From: Bacteriovoracaceae bacterium
GTDB lineage: Bacteria; Bdellovibrionota; Bacteriovoracia; Bacteriovoracales; Bacteriovoracaceae
DNA: 5,042 bases
Assembly: GCA_023151145.1 (NCBI GenBank)
Contig: JAKLJM010000201.1
Coordinates: forward strand, 1-5,042
Direction of reading: 5' to 3'
A program made the translations under genes and the position numbers. Position 1 is the first letter of the stretch; every line of letters starts with the position of its first letter. Below are positions 1 through 4,983 of this stretch, one piece after another. Under the pieces are notes generated by a model. It was not told the origin of the DNA. It saw only the letters and a program-made list of their open reading frames with translations, and made no database searches.

Positions 1-1
1 A

Positions 2-313
2 AACAAAGATAAAAATAACTTGATTCAAGCGATCTGCGAGTCTGATGACAAAACGATTACAGTAGAAGCCAGTGAGTACGGTGCTTATATTTGTCTAGCG
101 GCTGCCTACTCTGGAAAACTACCGAATAATAAAAAAATCAAATTTGTCTTAAGTTCGTCTCCCATCGCACTCTTTCCAAAATCTTTTATCAAGAGTAATG
201 AATTACCTAACAACTGTGAAATCGTTTACTGCATAAAGAGTGAACATTGGTTTGATGAATACGAAAGTCTTTATCAAAACAACTACCTTAAATTTTCGCT
301 CACAGCTGCCTAG
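2..313 (+). CDS. Hypothetical protein, 3' end only (5' truncated by window edge)
   Basis: This is the C-terminal 103 residues of a gene that begins outside the window. The frame is open to the left edge (codons from base 2 read NKDKNN), so the in-frame TTG at 20 need not be a start, and no ribosome site precedes it. It ends at TAG 311-313. I do not recognise the family. The visible part alternates predicted strands and helices (ITVEAS, then EYGAYICLAAAYSGKL, then IKFVLSSSPIALF). This pattern loosely recalls the beta-alpha-beta part of an alpha/beta-hydrolase or Rossmann-like fold, but no catalytic triad is evident, so no function is assigned. Six bases separate it from the SRPBCC gene, and both lie on the same strand, so co-transcription is likely. 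Confidence 0.7.
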   Translation, partial: NKDKNNLIQAICESDDKTITVEASEYGAYICLAAAYSGKLPNNKKIKFVLSSSPIALFPKSFIKSNELPNNCEIVYCIKSEHWFDEYESLYQNNYLKFSLTAA

Positions 314-319
314 GGAATC

Positions 320-772
320 ATGGCACATTTTTGTATAAAGACACGCATTGAAAACAGAACTCCAAAAGAACTTTTAGAGTTGTTTAATGAAGATCTCTTT
401 CGTGCTCTAAAGCCTCCAGTGATGAATCTACAAGTTGAAAGATTTGATGGTTGTCAAACGAACCACCAAGTTCATTTAAAGATGGACGTATTTGGTTTAA
501 TGAATCAAAAATGGATCAGCCTCATTACTGATCATGGCGAGAGCTTTGAAGAATGTTTTTTTGTAGATGAAGGAACCTTGCTTCCTCCTCCTCTCAAGTC
601 TTGGCGACATCGCCATCGTCTGTTAAGAATTAATGATCAGGCAAGCTATGTGGTCGACGACATTACTTATTCCACTGGCCATAAAGCACTGGATCTTCTT
701 ATTTATCCAGCGCTTTATGCCATGTTTAGTTTTCGCATTCCCGTCTACAAAGATAAACTCAGTAAAAAATAA
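320..772 (+). CDS. SRPBCC-fold (START/polyketide-cyclase-like) ligand-binding protein
   Basis: A 150-residue single-domain protein with no signal peptide, so probably cytoplasmic. It resembles the 'ligand-binding SRPBCC domain' proteins, which form a deep hydrophobic pocket from a curved beta sheet and a long C-terminal helix. The family-like segments are VERFDG (39-44), QKW (63-65), FVDEG (81-85), WRHRHRL (95-101), VVDDITY (111-117), and a hydrophobic aromatic C-terminal helix around 126-144 (LIYPALYAMFSFR). Length is normal for the family. The ligand cannot be predicted; members are often seen near lipid or redox genes, but function is generally unknown. ATG 320 follows the upstream stop by six bases with only a weak AGGGA (312-316) close to it, suggesting translational coupling. 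It converges with the cytochrome gene, whose stop is six bases away, and no terminator hairpin is visible between them. Confidence 0.75.
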   Translation: MAHFCIKTRIENRTPKELLELFNEDLFRALKPPVMNLQVERFDGCQTNHQVHLKMDVFGLMNQKWISLITDHGESFEECFFVDEGTLLPPPLKSWRHRHRLLRINDQASYVVDDITYSTGHKALDLLIYPALYAMFSFRIPVYKDKLSKK

Positions 773-778
773 TCTTCC

Positions 779-1219
779 TTATTTAGATTCAATTTTATAT
801 GTCGCATGACAGGCCAAGCATTTATTAGTCATCTCACCTAAACGAACGATCACTTGATCTTTTGTCATGCCGTTTTTAACGTCTAAACTTAATTGATCAA
901 AGTCTTTATGAAGACCCATCCCCAAAGTTTTAAAATCCAAGGGAAGTTTTGCCATTAAGAGTGGATTTAAATCTGCAGCCATTCCACTACCTGCCGCAGT
1001 CGCAGCAATACTCACAGCTTTAAAGTCATCGTTACCTAACCCCTTTAAGATTCCATTTAATGATATTAAAAGCGCGCGCATTTCTCCTAATACAATATCT
1101 TTTTCCGACGCAGATAAAACCACTGCTCTGCGATTATCTGCGCTTGGGATAGTTTGTCCGGTGATAAAAAACTTAATGAACACTCCGATAACGATGGTCC
1201 ATAAAATCATTGATCCCAA
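779..1219 (-). CDS. Membrane-anchored cytochrome c'/c556-like protein (5' end probably frameshifted)
   Basis: The open frame gives 146 residues from a TTG at 1219, or 143 from ATG at 1210. An N-terminal hydrophobic segment (about residues 4-20) would anchor it in the inner membrane with the body in the periplasm. The body is predicted all-helical and carries one heme c site at its far C-terminus, CLACH (C134, C137, H138), followed by ATYKI. A C-terminal CxxCH on a helical domain of about 120 residues is the hallmark of the cytochrome c'/c556 four-helix bundles. M47 in the first helix (GEMRALL) is a candidate sixth heme ligand, which would favour a c556-like electron carrier over an open-site c'. 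Neither TTG 1219 nor ATG 1210 has a good ribosome site. A much better start, ATG 1239 with AAGGA eight bases upstream, is one base out of frame across a T9 run. It would give MYKKLFFLGSM, a classic membrane-anchor beginning. It lies 11 bases after the cupin gene and probably shares its mRNA. Confidence 0.8.
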   Translation of the reverse strand: MGSMILWTIVIGVFIKFFITGQTIPSADNRRAVVLSASEKDIVLGEMRALLISLNGILKGLGNDDFKAVSIAATAAGSGMAADLNPLLMAKLPLDFKTLGMGLHKDFDQLSLDVKNGMTKDQVIVRLGEMTNKCLACHATYKIESK

Positions 1220-1226
1220 AAAAAAA
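1218..1226 (-). other. Nine-base T homopolymer (A9 on + strand) causing a one-base frameshift
   Basis: On the minus strand the bases after ATG 1239 read ATG TAT AAA AAA CTT TTT TTT TGG GAT CAA TGA, a dead end after ten codons. One extra T in the run gives CTT TTT TTT TTG GGA TCA ATG, joining directly to the cytochrome frame. The tract therefore sits where the frame breaks. The sequence alone cannot separate an assembly error, a phase-variable tract, transcriptional slippage and a real mutation. Confidence 0.75.
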
Positions 1227-1247
1227 GTTTTTTATACATAATCATTT

Positions 1248-1252
1248 TCCTT
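1248..1252 (-). promoter_or_regulatory. Ribosome binding site AAGGA for cytochrome start at 1239
   Basis: AAGGA overlaps the last two bases of the cupin stop codon (TAAGGA) and lies eight bases before ATG 1239-1237. It is only two bases before the in-frame ATG at 1245-1243, which is too close. The spacing supports 1239 as the evolved start and suggests coupling of cytochrome translation to the cupin. Confidence 0.65.
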
Positions 1253-1598
1253 ATTTTATAAGTAAGGCACGAGAATCTACGATAGCTTTTAATTCATGCT
1301 CAATTTTGGCGGGAATTTTATAAAAACTTCCAGCTTTTAAAAGATGCTTCTGTCCTTCGATACTAAATTCGATTTCCCCCTCTAAAACCTGCAAAAAAGC
1401 CGGTGTGGGAGTATTGTGCTTTTCTAAGCCTTGACCTTTTTTAAAACCTAATCCGATAACTTTAGGGCCTGCTTCATTTAACATTTTGATGGTTTTGCCC
1501 TCATCTTTTAATTCAATTTGTTTTACTAGTTCCCCTGATTCGTTTGCCATAAGCCCTCCACTAAAAACCAAAAACATAATTAAGAAAATATTTTTCAT
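1251..1598 (-). CDS. Secreted/periplasmic small cupin-domain protein
   Basis: 115 residues. A Sec signal peptide (MKN then a hydrophobic core IFLIMFLVF, likely cleavage after GGLMA at 18) exports it to the periplasm. The remainder is one cupin barrel. Motif 1 lies around 55-75 (GQGLEKHNTPTPAFLQVLEGEIEF) with H61, and Q70 near where the classical motif has glutamate. Motif 2 lies around 90-105 (GSFYKIPAKIEHELKA) with H101. The second histidine of the usual HxH is absent, so a metal site, if present, would be built from H61, H101 and perhaps Q70. Single-domain cupins of this size may be enzymes, metal binders or sensors; the substrate cannot be told. I chose ATG 1598 over the upstream in-frame GTG at 1604, because the GTG overlaps the ribosome site AAAGGAG (1604-1610) whereas ATG is five bases after it. 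First gene of a probable cupin-cytochrome operon controlled by the divergent TetR regulator. Confidence 0.85.
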   Translation of the reverse strand: MKNIFLIMFLVFSGGLMANESGELVKQIELKDEGKTIKMLNEAGPKVIGLGFKKGQGLEKHNTPTPAFLQVLEGEIEFSIEGQKHLLKAGSFYKIPAKIEHELKAIVDSRALLIK

Positions 1599-1603
1599 AA
1601 GCA

Positions 1604-1610
1604 CTCCTTT
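1604..1610 (-). promoter_or_regulatory. Ribosome binding site AAAGGAG of the cupin gene
   Basis: AAAGGAG ends five bases before ATG 1598-1596. It decides the start: the GTG at 1604-1602 lies partly inside it and cannot be the initiator. Confidence 0.75.
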
Positions 1611-1612
1611 TA

Positions 1613-1636
1613 TTTACTATACGACCGTATAGTAAA
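1613..1636. promoter_or_regulatory. TetR-type operator palindrome
   Basis: Two 11-base arms, TTTACTATACG (1613-1623) and CGTATAGTAAA (1626-1636), are perfect inverse complements around a two-base centre (AC). Length, symmetry and the TATACG/CGTATA core are typical of operators for dimeric TetR-family repressors. It sits between the divergent cupin and tetR genes, covers the -10 and spacer of the cupin promoter, and ends just before the predicted -35 of tetR. Binding by the adjacent regulator is inferred, not shown. Confidence 0.75.
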
Positions 1637-1644
1637 ATTAGCAA
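1616..1644 (-). promoter_or_regulatory. Predicted sigma70-type promoter of the cupin-cytochrome operon
   Basis: On the minus strand, -35 TTGCTA (1644-1639) and -10 TATAGT (1621-1616) are 17 bases apart; the -10 matches consensus at 5 of 6. Transcription would then start near 1609, leaving a very short leader. A second pairing, GTGACT with TACTAT at 17 bases, starts about 20 bases earlier and leaves a more usual leader. In either case the -10 lies within the TetR palindrome, so repressor binding would exclude RNA polymerase. Confidence 0.5.
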
Positions 1645-1666
1645 GAAAATTAGTCACTCGTATAAA
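1638..1666 (+). promoter_or_regulatory. Predicted sigma70-type promoter of tetR
   Basis: -35 TTAGCA (1638-1643) and -10 TATAAA (1661-1666) are 17 bases apart. The expected start near 1673 gives a leader of about 27 bases ahead of ATG 1700. The operator lies immediately upstream of the -35, so the regulator could also modulate its own gene. A CGTATA half-site (1659-1664) overlaps the -10. Confidence 0.5.
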
Positions 1667-1699
1667 TATGTGATATTATTCTTATACGTTGGAGTATAT

Positions 1700-2302
1700 A
1701 TGGCACGAACATCAAGGGATTTGGATAAAAAACTATTATTAGTTGGAGAAGCGCTCATTCAAGAAGTGGGTGTATCTGGACTCTCCATGCGTGAAGTCGC
1801 CAAAATAGCTGAAGTTAACTTGGGGATGCTGAGCTATTACTTTAAGGGCAAAGATGAATTTGTTTTAAAAATTCTTAGTAGCCTCTACTCTCCCTTTATT
1901 CACGAACTAGAATCAATGAAATCATTGGAAAACATCAATGAAGAAGAGCGCTTTAAATCACTGTTGAATAAGATGTCGCAGTTCTCTTTTACCCATCGAC
2001 GTCTCATCATGGTGTTGATGAAAGATTTATTATCTGGAGATCCCACATTTAAAAATTTTATGGAAACTCATTTCTCAAAACATTTCACTTTAATCTCAGA
2101 TGAAATATTCACTTATTTAAAATGGAAAAAGATTAACCCAACTCACTGGCCTAGATTGCAACGAACCATTCTCTCTTCTATTGGCTTAAGTAATGTGATG
2201 TTGGCCTATCAAGAAATGCATTTTAATCAGCGCTCGAACGAGTCAGAACAATTTGATTTACAGATTCAGGGAGTTCTCGCCCTCATTGAAAAACACAAAT
2301 AA
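1700..2302 (+). CDS. TetR/AcrR-family transcriptional regulator
   Basis: 200 residues, the usual TetR length. The N-terminal DNA-binding domain is clear: helix 1 about 7-23 (DLDKKLLLVGEALIQEVG), then the helix-turn-helix about 27-48 (SMREVAKIAEVN, LGMLSYYFKGKDEF), with the family's GxxxYYxFxxKxxL-like ending. Residues 55-200 are predicted all-helical and would form the ligand-binding and dimerisation domain. This part is poorly conserved in the family, so the inducer cannot be named. There are no cysteines in the protein, which argues against thiol-based sensing. An in-frame GTG at 1670 would add ten hydrophobic residues, but GGAG (1691-1694) lies five bases before ATG 1700 and the family begins here, so 1700 is preferred. 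It is divergent from the cupin-cytochrome operon with an operator palindrome between them. It most likely represses that operon and perhaps itself. The stop is followed at once by a hairpin terminator. Confidence 0.9.
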   Translation: MARTSRDLDKKLLLVGEALIQEVGVSGLSMREVAKIAEVNLGMLSYYFKGKDEFVLKILSSLYSPFIHELESMKSLENINEEERFKSLLNKMSQFSFTHRRLIMVLMKDLLSGDPTFKNFMETHFSKHFTLISDEIFTYLKWKKINPTHWPRLQRTILSSIGLSNVMLAYQEMHFNQRSNESEQFDLQIQGVLALIEKHK

Positions 2303-2357
2303 AAAAGCCCCGACCTTCGTCGGGTCATTTATTATTCTACAAATAAAAAAGCCCCGA
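2295..2357 (+). repeat. 19-base direct repeat (two copies, period 44) forming tandem terminator arms
   Basis: The 19 bases at 2295-2313 (containing the tetR stop codon and AAAAAAGCCCCGA) recur exactly at 2339-2357. Each copy supplies the left arm of a hairpin. This suggests local duplication of a terminator half, or convergent evolution of two A-rich GC hairpins. Confidence 0.7.
2309..2324 (+). terminator. First hairpin downstream of tetR
   Basis: Stem CCCGAC (2309-2314), loop CTTC, stem GTCGGG (2319-2324). The following bases (TCATTTATTATT) are only moderately T-rich, so by itself this is a weaker terminator for tetR. On the minus strand it is followed by a run of T (complement of A 2301-2306), so it may also stop rpsU read-through. 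Confidence 0.55.
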
Positions 2358-2375
2358 ATTCTCGGGGCTTTTTTT
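2344..2375. terminator. Bidirectional intrinsic terminator between tetR and rpsU
   Basis: Strong stem AAGCCCCGA (2349-2357) / TCGGGGCTT (2362-2370) with a four-base ATTC loop. There is a run of seven T (2369-2375) on the plus strand and a run of A (2345-2350) that serves as the T run for the minus strand. Its position between convergent tetR and rpsU fits a shared terminator. Confidence 0.85.
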
Positions 2376-2408
2376 CATCCTAATTTAATGAGATGGAAAG
2401 AATCGCAA

Positions 2409-2654
2409 TTAGATTTTCGATGTTCTCGTGTACTTCATTGCTGTTTTCTTTCTTCTTTTTTCTGCTGCTTGAGTTTTTTCTTTAAGCTTTACAGAAGGTT
2501 TCTTGTACTCTTGGCGTTTTCTATATTCACGAATAACTCCAAAAGCCTCACACATTCTTTTGAATTTCTTCAAAGAACGCTCAACACCTGCTCTTTCGTC
2601 AATATTGACGGAAATCGCTGAATACGGATCATTATTATGATTGTGTGCTGACAT
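2409..2654 (-). CDS. rpsU: 30S ribosomal protein bS21
   Basis: 81 residues. From residue 14 the protein matches bS21: ISVNIDERAGVERSLKKFKRMCEAFGVIREYRKRQEYKKPS, followed by a lysine/arginine-rich tail (KLKEKTQAAEKRRKK). bS21 sits on the small-subunit platform near the 3' end of 16S rRNA and helps translation initiation. The usual length is 57-71 residues; here a 13-residue polar extension rich in His and Asn (MSAHNHNNDPYSA) precedes the conserved start. ATG 2654 is supported by AGGAGG (2665-2670) ten bases upstream, the strongest Shine-Dalgarno match in the window. A -10-like TATAAA (minus strand, 2694-2689) is the best promoter candidate; no convincing -35 is seen. The gene runs convergently with tetR into the bidirectional terminator and divergently from rarA. 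Confidence 0.93.
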   Translation of the reverse strand: MSAHNHNNDPYSAISVNIDERAGVERSLKKFKRMCEAFGVIREYRKRQEYKKPSVKLKEKTQAAEKRRKKTAMKYTRTSKI

Positions 2655-2664
2655 AAACCTTTCA

Positions 2665-2670
2665 CCTCCT
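2665..2670 (-). promoter_or_regulatory. Strong ribosome binding site AGGAGG of rpsU
   Basis: AGGAGGTGA on the minus strand is complementary to almost the whole anti-Shine-Dalgarno of 16S rRNA. It lies ten bases before ATG 2654. A second, weaker AAGG is nearer the start. Confidence 0.7.
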
Positions 2671-2736
2671 CTTTCTATGGCGGTAACCTTTATACTTAAA
2701 GGGTATTTAAATCGAGATAATTCTCGCTAAAAAAGT

Positions 2737-2766
2737 TTGATTACAGTAGGATGCCCGTGCTTCAAT
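2737..2766 (+). promoter_or_regulatory. Weak candidate promoter of rarA
   Basis: TTGATT (2737-2742) and TTCAAT (2761-2766) are 18 bases apart, each matching consensus at 4 of 6. It is the best pairing I see in the 137-base gap between rpsU and rarA, but it could be chance. Confidence 0.25.
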
Positions 2767-2791
2767 GTCAACGAGTTAATCGCGAGTTTTT

Positions 2792-4090
2792 ATGGCGGAC
2801 CAAAAAAACCTATTTGACGCGCATGGTGAAATCCTACAACCGACTTCGGGTGAGGATCATCATAGCAAAAATTCGACTCTTCATCTAGAGGAGGCTCCTC
2901 TTGCCCATCGTTTGCGCCCGAATACCTTAGAAGAATTTGAAGGACTAGACCGCGTCCTTAAACGTTATCCCTTTTTAAACCGTCCGAGCTTACAAAGTAT
3001 CATTCTTTATGGTTCATCAGGTGTGGGAAAAACCACCCTCGCCAGACTCTTGGCCGTCTCAAAAGGTTATGAGTTCTATAAATTTAACGCAGTCCTAGGC
3101 GGAGTGGCCGATTTAAAAAAGCTCATTCAGTCCGCCGATGAAATGCGCGAACGTTTCCACCATAAAGTCATCATCTTTATTGATGAGATTCACCGTTTTA
3201 ATAAAGCTCAACAAGACGCCCTATTACCCTACGTAGAGGAAGGCCATTTTGTCCTTATCGGTGCGACTACTGAAAATCCGAGAACAAGTCTCAACAAAGC
3301 GCTCTTATCCAGACTTCAAATCGTAAAACTAGAAGCGCTGACGAATCTAGAACTGCAACGTCTCTTAAAACGTGCCAACGAAAAAGCTGCAATCCATCTT
3401 GATGAAGTTTATTTAAAATTAATTCCCGACTTCTGTCGCGGCGATGCTCGAGTGGCGCTTAATTCCCTTGAAGTCTTGGCCCGCATAGAAAATCTTACTA
3501 TCGAAAAAGCTCGAGAAATTATTCTCGAAAAAGCCCGCGAGTACGATCTTGGAGACAATAGACATTATGATGTGATCTCTGCTTTCATCAAATCATTAAG
3601 AGGCTCTGATCCAAATGCCGCCATCCTTTATCTGGCCATCATGCTTGATGGTGGAGAAGATCCCGTTTTTATCGCTAGAAGAATGATGATTTTTGCTTCC
3701 GAAGACGTCGGTAATGCCGATCCAAGTGCACTGACACTTGCGACCTCTGGTCTACAAGCCGTTCAAAACATCGGCATGCCTGAAGCCCGAATTATTCTTG
3801 CTCAAGTCACAACCTATCTTGCTTCTACTTATAAAAGTAATGCCAGTTATTTGGCGATCAATGAAGCACTAGAATATGTGCAAAATCGTCCGACCATAGA
3901 AGTACCAGAACATTTAAAAAATCATCCCCACAAAGATCATCCGGTAAAATATCAGTACCCACATAACTTTCCCGATCACCATGTAAAACAAGCCTATTCT
4001 CCTAAAGCTACGCCAGAATTCTACCACCCAACTTCCCAAGGAAAAGAAGATGGATTGGCCAAGAGATTACAGAATCTCAAAACCAAATAA
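2792..4090 (+). CDS. rarA: Replication-associated recombination protein A (RarA/MgsA AAA+ ATPase)
   Basis: 432 residues, close to the family's usual length of about 440. RarA (MgsA; eukaryotic WRNIP1/Mgs1) is a cytoplasmic tetrameric AAA+ ATPase of the clamp-loader clade that acts at stalled replication forks and at DNA ends with SSB. Visible parts: LAHRLRPNTLEEFEG (37-51); Walker A GSSGVGKT (74-81); Walker B with D131-E132 followed by IHRFNKAQQDALLPYVE; sensor 1 region IGATTENP (156-163); arginine finger LLSR (R174); sensor 2 GDAR (R220). The C-terminal MgsA domain is well conserved: RGSDPNAA (270-277), FASEDVGNADP (301-311) and YKSNASYLAINEA. Two oddities stand out. The Walker A has SSGV where the family usually has PPGT, and the GQ that normally follows the RPxxLxEF box reads GL (51-52). 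The C-terminal region around 373-390 is a few residues shorter than usual. ATG 2792 has only a weak GAG five bases upstream. No clear terminator follows. Confidence 0.93.
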   Translation: MADQKNLFDAHGEILQPTSGEDHHSKNSTLHLEEAPLAHRLRPNTLEEFEGLDRVLKRYPFLNRPSLQSIILYGSSGVGKTTLARLLAVSKGYEFYKFNAVLGGVADLKKLIQSADEMRERFHHKVIIFIDEIHRFNKAQQDALLPYVEEGHFVLIGATTENPRTSLNKALLSRLQIVKLEALTNLELQRLLKRANEKAAIHLDEVYLKLIPDFCRGDARVALNSLEVLARIENLTIEKAREIILEKAREYDLGDNRHYDVISAFIKSLRGSDPNAAILYLAIMLDGGEDPVFIARRMMIFASEDVGNADPSALTLATSGLQAVQNIGMPEARIILAQVTTYLASTYKSNASYLAINEALEYVQNRPTIEVPEHLKNHPHKDHPVKYQYPHNFPDHHVKQAYSPKATPEFYHPTSQGKEDGLAKRLQNLKTK

Positions 4091-4202
4091 ATATCCGAAG
4101 AAAAGTCCTAACAAAATTTTAACGTAAAACTTATAAAAAAGATTAGTCATTCTAAAATCGGTTTTGTACCATTTTTCTATAGGATTAGATTTTAACCCCC
4201 AC

Positions 4203-4208
4203 AAAGGA
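4203..4208 (+). promoter_or_regulatory. Ribosome binding site AAAGGA setting the TTG start of the nuclease
   Basis: AAAGGA lies seven bases before TTG 4216. The nearby ATG at 4209 is in another frame that does not encode the nuclease, and there is no in-frame ATG that would preserve the signal peptide. Confidence 0.65.
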
Positions 4209-4215
4209 ATGAAGC

Positions 4216-4977
4216 TTGAAAAGGATTTTAATAATAGCTCTTTTAATTCCACAGATCGTATCTGCTGGAATGAACTTTTACCCTCAGGCCCTCGTTCAAA
4301 AAATCGAAAAAAGACAAATAAAAGATCAAGAATTAGAAACTCAAGTGTTCGACCTACTTACAAAAAATCACAAAGCCCTTTCTTATAAAGAAGCAAAAAG
4401 ATTTTTATTCGGTCAACTTCACTTAAAGAATGGTCCAGAAGGTTATTACGTTCACGATGTTTATTGTAAAAAAGACTTCACGGCTGGCGTTGGTCCAGGA
4501 TCGGTTCCTGATCAAAACAAAGTAAACTGCGAGCACACATGGCCTCAGTCTAAATTTACTTCTTCTTTTCCTGCTGGCGTTCAACAATCTGACCTTCACC
4601 ATTTATTTCCCACCGATTCAAGAGCAAATTCGACTCGTGGAAACTACGAATTCGCTGATGTTTCTGAAAATCGCAACATCTCTGATAATGAATGTGTTAG
4701 CTCAAAATCTGGACCTTCAGTTACGACTGGTGGAAATAATTACTTTGAACCACCAAGTGAACACAAAGGAAACGTAGCTCGTGCTCTTTTCTACTTTGCT
4801 GTTCGCTACAAAATGGAAATCAACAAAGACCAAGAAGAATTCCTAAGAAGATGGGATAAACTTGATCCAATTGATGATGAAGAAAAATCTCGCAATGAGC
4901 AGATCGAAAAAATTCAAAATACCCGCAACCCTTTTGTGGATTTTGAAGGACTTGCAGATCAGATTTCTAACTTTTAA
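4216..4977 (+). CDS. Secreted endonuclease I (EndA/Vvn-like, beta-beta-alpha metal nuclease)
   Basis: 253 residues. A Sec signal peptide (MKR, hydrophobic ILIIALLIPQIV, likely cleavage after VSA at 17) sends it to the periplasm or outside. The mature protein has the endonuclease I signature: YYVHDVYC (77-84), NCEHTWPQS (104-112), SDLHHLFPTDSRANSTRGN (125-143), YFEPPSEHKGNVARALFYFAVRY (176-198), and RNPFVDFEGLAD near the C-terminus. By analogy with Vibrio Vvn, H107 would be the general base, with E106 and N138 binding the metal. Such enzymes cut DNA, and often RNA, without strict sequence preference and serve in nutrient recovery or degradation of foreign or prey DNA. Length is typical of the shorter family branch. 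The start is TTG 4216, supported by AAAGGA and an intact signal peptide. It lies 125 bases after rarA, probably under its own promoter, though none is convincing. A strong terminator follows. Confidence 0.92.
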   Translation: MKRILIIALLIPQIVSAGMNFYPQALVQKIEKRQIKDQELETQVFDLLTKNHKALSYKEAKRFLFGQLHLKNGPEGYYVHDVYCKKDFTAGVGPGSVPDQNKVNCEHTWPQSKFTSSFPAGVQQSDLHHLFPTDSRANSTRGNYEFADVSENRNISDNECVSSKSGPSVTTGGNNYFEPPSEHKGNVARALFYFAVRYKMEINKDQEEFLRRWDKLDPIDDEEKSRNEQIEKIQNTRNPFVDFEGLADQISNF

Positions 4978-4983
4978 AACTCT

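Noticed and set aside
2253..2621. Plus-strand 122-codon frame
   Set aside because: It runs through the end of tetR, two terminator hairpins and antisense to rpsU; the translation is low-complexity Phe/Ser/Cys typical of an antisense shadow.
2713..2726. Short inverted repeat CGAGA-TAAT-TCTCG between rpsU and rarA
   Set aside because: Five-base arms in a 137-base divergent intergenic region are too short to call an operator without conservation.
3509..3541. Repeated EKARE coding segment in rarA (period 24 bases)
   Set aside because: It falls within a predicted charged helix of the ATPase and keeps the family alignment; a helix repeat by chance is the simpler explanation.
4091..4163. AT-rich inverted sequences after rarA as a possible terminator
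   Set aside because: Only A/T pairs form the stems (for example TTTTA-ACG-TAAAA) and no GC-rich hairpin with a T run is present.
4067..4252. Minus-strand 61-codon frame with a hydrophobic C-terminal half
   Set aside because: It overlaps the ends of rarA and the nuclease gene on the opposite strand, has no ribosome site at its start or at the internal ATG, and its hydrophobicity can come from AT-rich composition.
4164..4388. Plus-strand 74-codon frame overlapping the nuclease start
   Set aside because: It is out of frame with the clearly recognisable endonuclease I and shows no domain; it is a shadow, even though the ATG at 4209 lies in it.
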